From an uncultured Gammaproteobacteria bacterium (lineage in GTDB: Bacteria; Pseudomonadota; Gammaproteobacteria; Acidiferrobacterales; CAJVXG01), in contig CAJVXG010000002.1 of NCBI GenBank assembly GCA_913009215.1, forward strand, positions 1 through 26,038: a DNA stretch of 26,038 nucleotides. Reading direction: 5' to 3'. Each line of letters opens with the position of its first letter. Position 1 is the first letter of the stretch. Made by a program: the position numbers and the translations under genes. The notes under the pieces were generated by a model. It was not told where the DNA came from. It worked only from the letters and a program-made list of their open reading frames with translations, and did no database searches. This document shows positions 24,527 to 26,038 of the stretch, piece after piece.

Positions 24527-24822
24527 ACGCCAATATTGTCACCATTGCCGAGAACAGGTTTGCGTTACAAGGTCCTTTGACCTTTGACACGGTGCCGGAT
24601 GTTCTCGGTGACTCGAGAAGCTGGTTGAAAAAAGGCGCAGAGGTGACGATAGACTTGAAGCAAGTCAGCAAGGCGGACAGCGCAGGCCTGGCTTTGTTGA
24701 TTGAGTGGCTACATCTGGCCCGATTGTCGGATTGCAAGGTACATTTCATTAATTTCCCGTCACAATTCAAGAGTCTCATCGATGTTACTGGATTGCAGCA
24801 AGCCCTGGCCATCACGGAGTAA
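24523..24822 (+). CDS. mlaB: STAS-domain protein MlaB
   Basis: A 99-residue cytoplasmic STAS protein that binds MlaF and is needed for assembly and activity of the transporter in E. coli. The STAS loop reads VSKADSAGLALLIEW, with Ser53 where the family has a conserved serine or threonine. The ATG overlaps the mlaC stop as ATGA. Length and position at the end of mlaFEDCB are standard. Confidence 0.92.
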   Translation: MNANIVTIAENRFALQGPLTFDTVPDVLGDSRSWLKKGAEVTIDLKQVSKADSAGLALLIEWLHLARLSDCKVHFINFPSQFKSLIDVTGLQQALAITE

Positions 24823-24828
24823 TGTGGC

Positions 24829-25752
24829 TTGATCGCCGCGGTTTCTATAACTGATATAAAGAAATACTACCGTCAGGTGCATGCCCTGGACGGAGTCAGT
24901 TTCACTATTGATCAGGGTGAGTTCTTTGGCTTGCTCGGCCCCAATGGGGCCGGCAAGTCCACCTTGATCAATATCATGGCCGGACTGACCCGGGCCGATT
25001 CCGGTTATCTGAGTGTGATGGGGCACGATGTGGTGCGTGATTATCGTCAATCGCGCCGGGCTATTGGTGTAGTGCCTCAGGAGGTGGTTTTCGATCCCTT
25101 CTTTACGGTGCGTGAAGTGCTCCGGTTACAGGCCGGGTATTTTGGATTGGGCAAGCGTAACGATGACTGGATTGACGAGATCCTGCATATCCTGAAACTG
25201 GCCGATAAGGCCGATGCCAATATGCGTACCTTGTCCGGCGGCATGAAACGGCGCGTGTTGATCGCGCAGGCGCTGGTACATAAACCCCGGGTGGTGGTGC
25301 TTGACGAACCGACGGCCGGGGTCGATGTGGAACTGCGTCAATTACTGTGGGAGTTCATACGGAAATTACACAAGGAAGGACATACTATTTTATTGACCAC
25401 GCATTATCTCGAAGAAGCGGAGATGTTATGTGATCGCATCGCGATATTGAACAAGGGGAGAATCGTTGCCCTGGACGACACGCGTAAATTGCTCGATAGC
25501 GATATCGGCCGTACGCGCAGGTTGTGCCTGCAGACCTCAGAACCCATTGTTAATCTTCCCGAGAGTCTCGCTGATAAAGTGGTTAGCCAGGAGGAGCAAC
25601 AAATCATTTTGCAATTTGATAAAAGTATCGACTCCATAGGCGCTATTCTGGAGACCTTGCAGCAGGCCAACATCAAGGTCATCGACCTGCATACGCAAGA
25701 GGCCGATCTGGAAGATGTCTTTGTAGACCTCACGCGGCAGCAGGACTCATGA
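24829..25752 (+). CDS. yadG: ABC transporter ATP-binding protein, YadG type
   Basis: A 307-residue ABC ATPase of the ABC-2 export type. Walker A is GPNGAGKST (37-45), the signature LSGGMKRRV starts at residue 135, Walker B has Asp159 and Glu160 in VVVLDEPTAGVD, and the switch His192 lies in LLTTHYLEEAE. The C-terminal 90 residues are the usual extension of this subfamily. The only reasonable start is TTG 24829, with GGAG (24816-24819) nine bases upstream. It begins six bases after mlaB and overlaps the permease gene by four. The substrate of YadGH is not established; linkage to mla genes, seen in other gammaproteobacteria too, suggests an envelope role. Confidence 0.88.
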   Translation: MIAAVSITDIKKYYRQVHALDGVSFTIDQGEFFGLLGPNGAGKSTLINIMAGLTRADSGYLSVMGHDVVRDYRQSRRAIGVVPQEVVFDPFFTVREVLRLQAGYFGLGKRNDDWIDEILHILKLADKADANMRTLSGGMKRRVLIAQALVHKPRVVVLDEPTAGVDVELRQLLWEFIRKLHKEGHTILLTTHYLEEAEMLCDRIAILNKGRIVALDDTRKLLDSDIGRTRRLCLQTSEPIVNLPESLADKVVSQEEQQIILQFDKSIDSIGAILETLQQANIKVIDLHTQEADLEDVFVDLTRQQDS

Positions 25753-26038
25753 ACATCAGGGGTTTCCTGACTTTATTTTATAAAGAGTTGTTGCGGTTTT
25801 ATAAAGTATCGTTACAGACGATTATGGCGCCGGTGATTACGGCCCTTTTATATTTATTGATATTTGCACAGGTCATTGGTCAAAGCATCGAAGTGTTCCA
25901 GGGTGTCAGCTACGCATCGTTCCTGATCCCCGGTCTGGTCATGATGGCCGTGATCCAGAATGCCTTTGCCAATTCGTCTTCCAGCCTGATTCAGTCCAAG
26001 GTGGTTGGCAATATTATTTTTGTATTAATGTCACCGCT
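25749..26038 (+). CDS. yadH: ABC-2 type permease, YadH type, 5' part (cut by window end)
   Basis: The frame starts at ATG 25749, overlapping the yadG stop as ATGA, and stays open to the window end (96 residues seen). The protein begins MNIRGFLTLFYKELLRFYKV, followed by hydrophobic helices (TIMAPVITALLYLLIFAQVI) and the ABC-2 permease pattern SYASFLIPGLVMMAVIQNAF. The remaining part, about 160 residues in relatives, lies beyond the edge. It is the membrane partner of the preceding ATPase. Confidence 0.9.
   Translation, partial: MNIRGFLTLFYKELLRFYKVSLQTIMAPVITALLYLLIFAQVIGQSIEVFQGVSYASFLIPGLVMMAVIQNAFANSSSSLIQSKVVGNIIFVLMSP

Overview
This 26 kb window looks like core chromosome of a free-living gammaproteobacterium. 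It carries no rRNA, tRNA, mobile element, phage gene or CRISPR array that I can see. The gene order kefB-type antiporter / kdsD-kdsC-lptC-lptA-lptB-rpoN-hpf-ptsN-rapZ, with mlaFEDCB nearby, is the classic gammaproteobacterial arrangement. hprK between ptsN and rapZ, followed by a mannose-type EIIA, HPr and EI, is a layout known from betaproteobacteria and non-enteric gammaproteobacteria, so an enteric or Vibrio-like host is unlikely. Base composition is moderate (a little under 50% G+C by eye). I cannot name a genus.

Layout. (1) Positions 1-7141, plus strand: the 3' part of yhdP, a small exported hypothetical protein, a Nit1-type nitrilase-family amidase, tldD and pmbA (tldE). The first four genes are linked by 1-4 base overlaps. 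(2) 7248-9080, plus strand: mgtE (magnesium channel) and a small WYL-like protein with its own likely promoter. (3) 9096-18977, minus strand: twelve genes read leftwards from kdsD: kdsD, kdsC, lptC, lptA, lptB, rpoN, hpf, ptsN, hprK, rapZ, EIIA(Man), ptsH, ptsI. (Counting ptsI this makes thirteen.) Most neighbours overlap or lie within 20 bases. The larger gaps are 134 bases before rpoN and 66 bases before ptsN. (4) 19036-26038, plus strand, diverging from kdsD across 58 bases: a CPA2 cation/proton antiporter, a divergent DUF72-like protein, mlaF-mlaE-mlaD-mlaC-mlaB, and a second ABC transporter (yadG, and yadH cut by the window edge).

How the genes fit together. Much of the window concerns the outer membrane. 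KdsD and KdsC make Kdo for the LPS core, LptC/A/B move LPS out of the inner membrane, Mla moves phospholipid between the membranes, and YhdP is an AsmA-like phospholipid transport protein. The other theme is phosphorelay regulation: EI, HPr, a lone EIIA(Man), EIIA(Ntr) and HPr kinase, with RapZ, sigma-54 and the ribosome hibernation factor. No sugar-specific EIIB/EIIC is present, so in this window the PTS looks regulatory rather than transporting.

I did not find a clearly new multi-gene system. The least explained items are the small exported protein at 3183-3533, the stand-alone WYL-like protein at 8682-9080, the degenerate DUF72-like protein at 21031-21735, an LptC that stops well short of the usual C-terminus, and an EIIA(Man) with an altered conserved loop.
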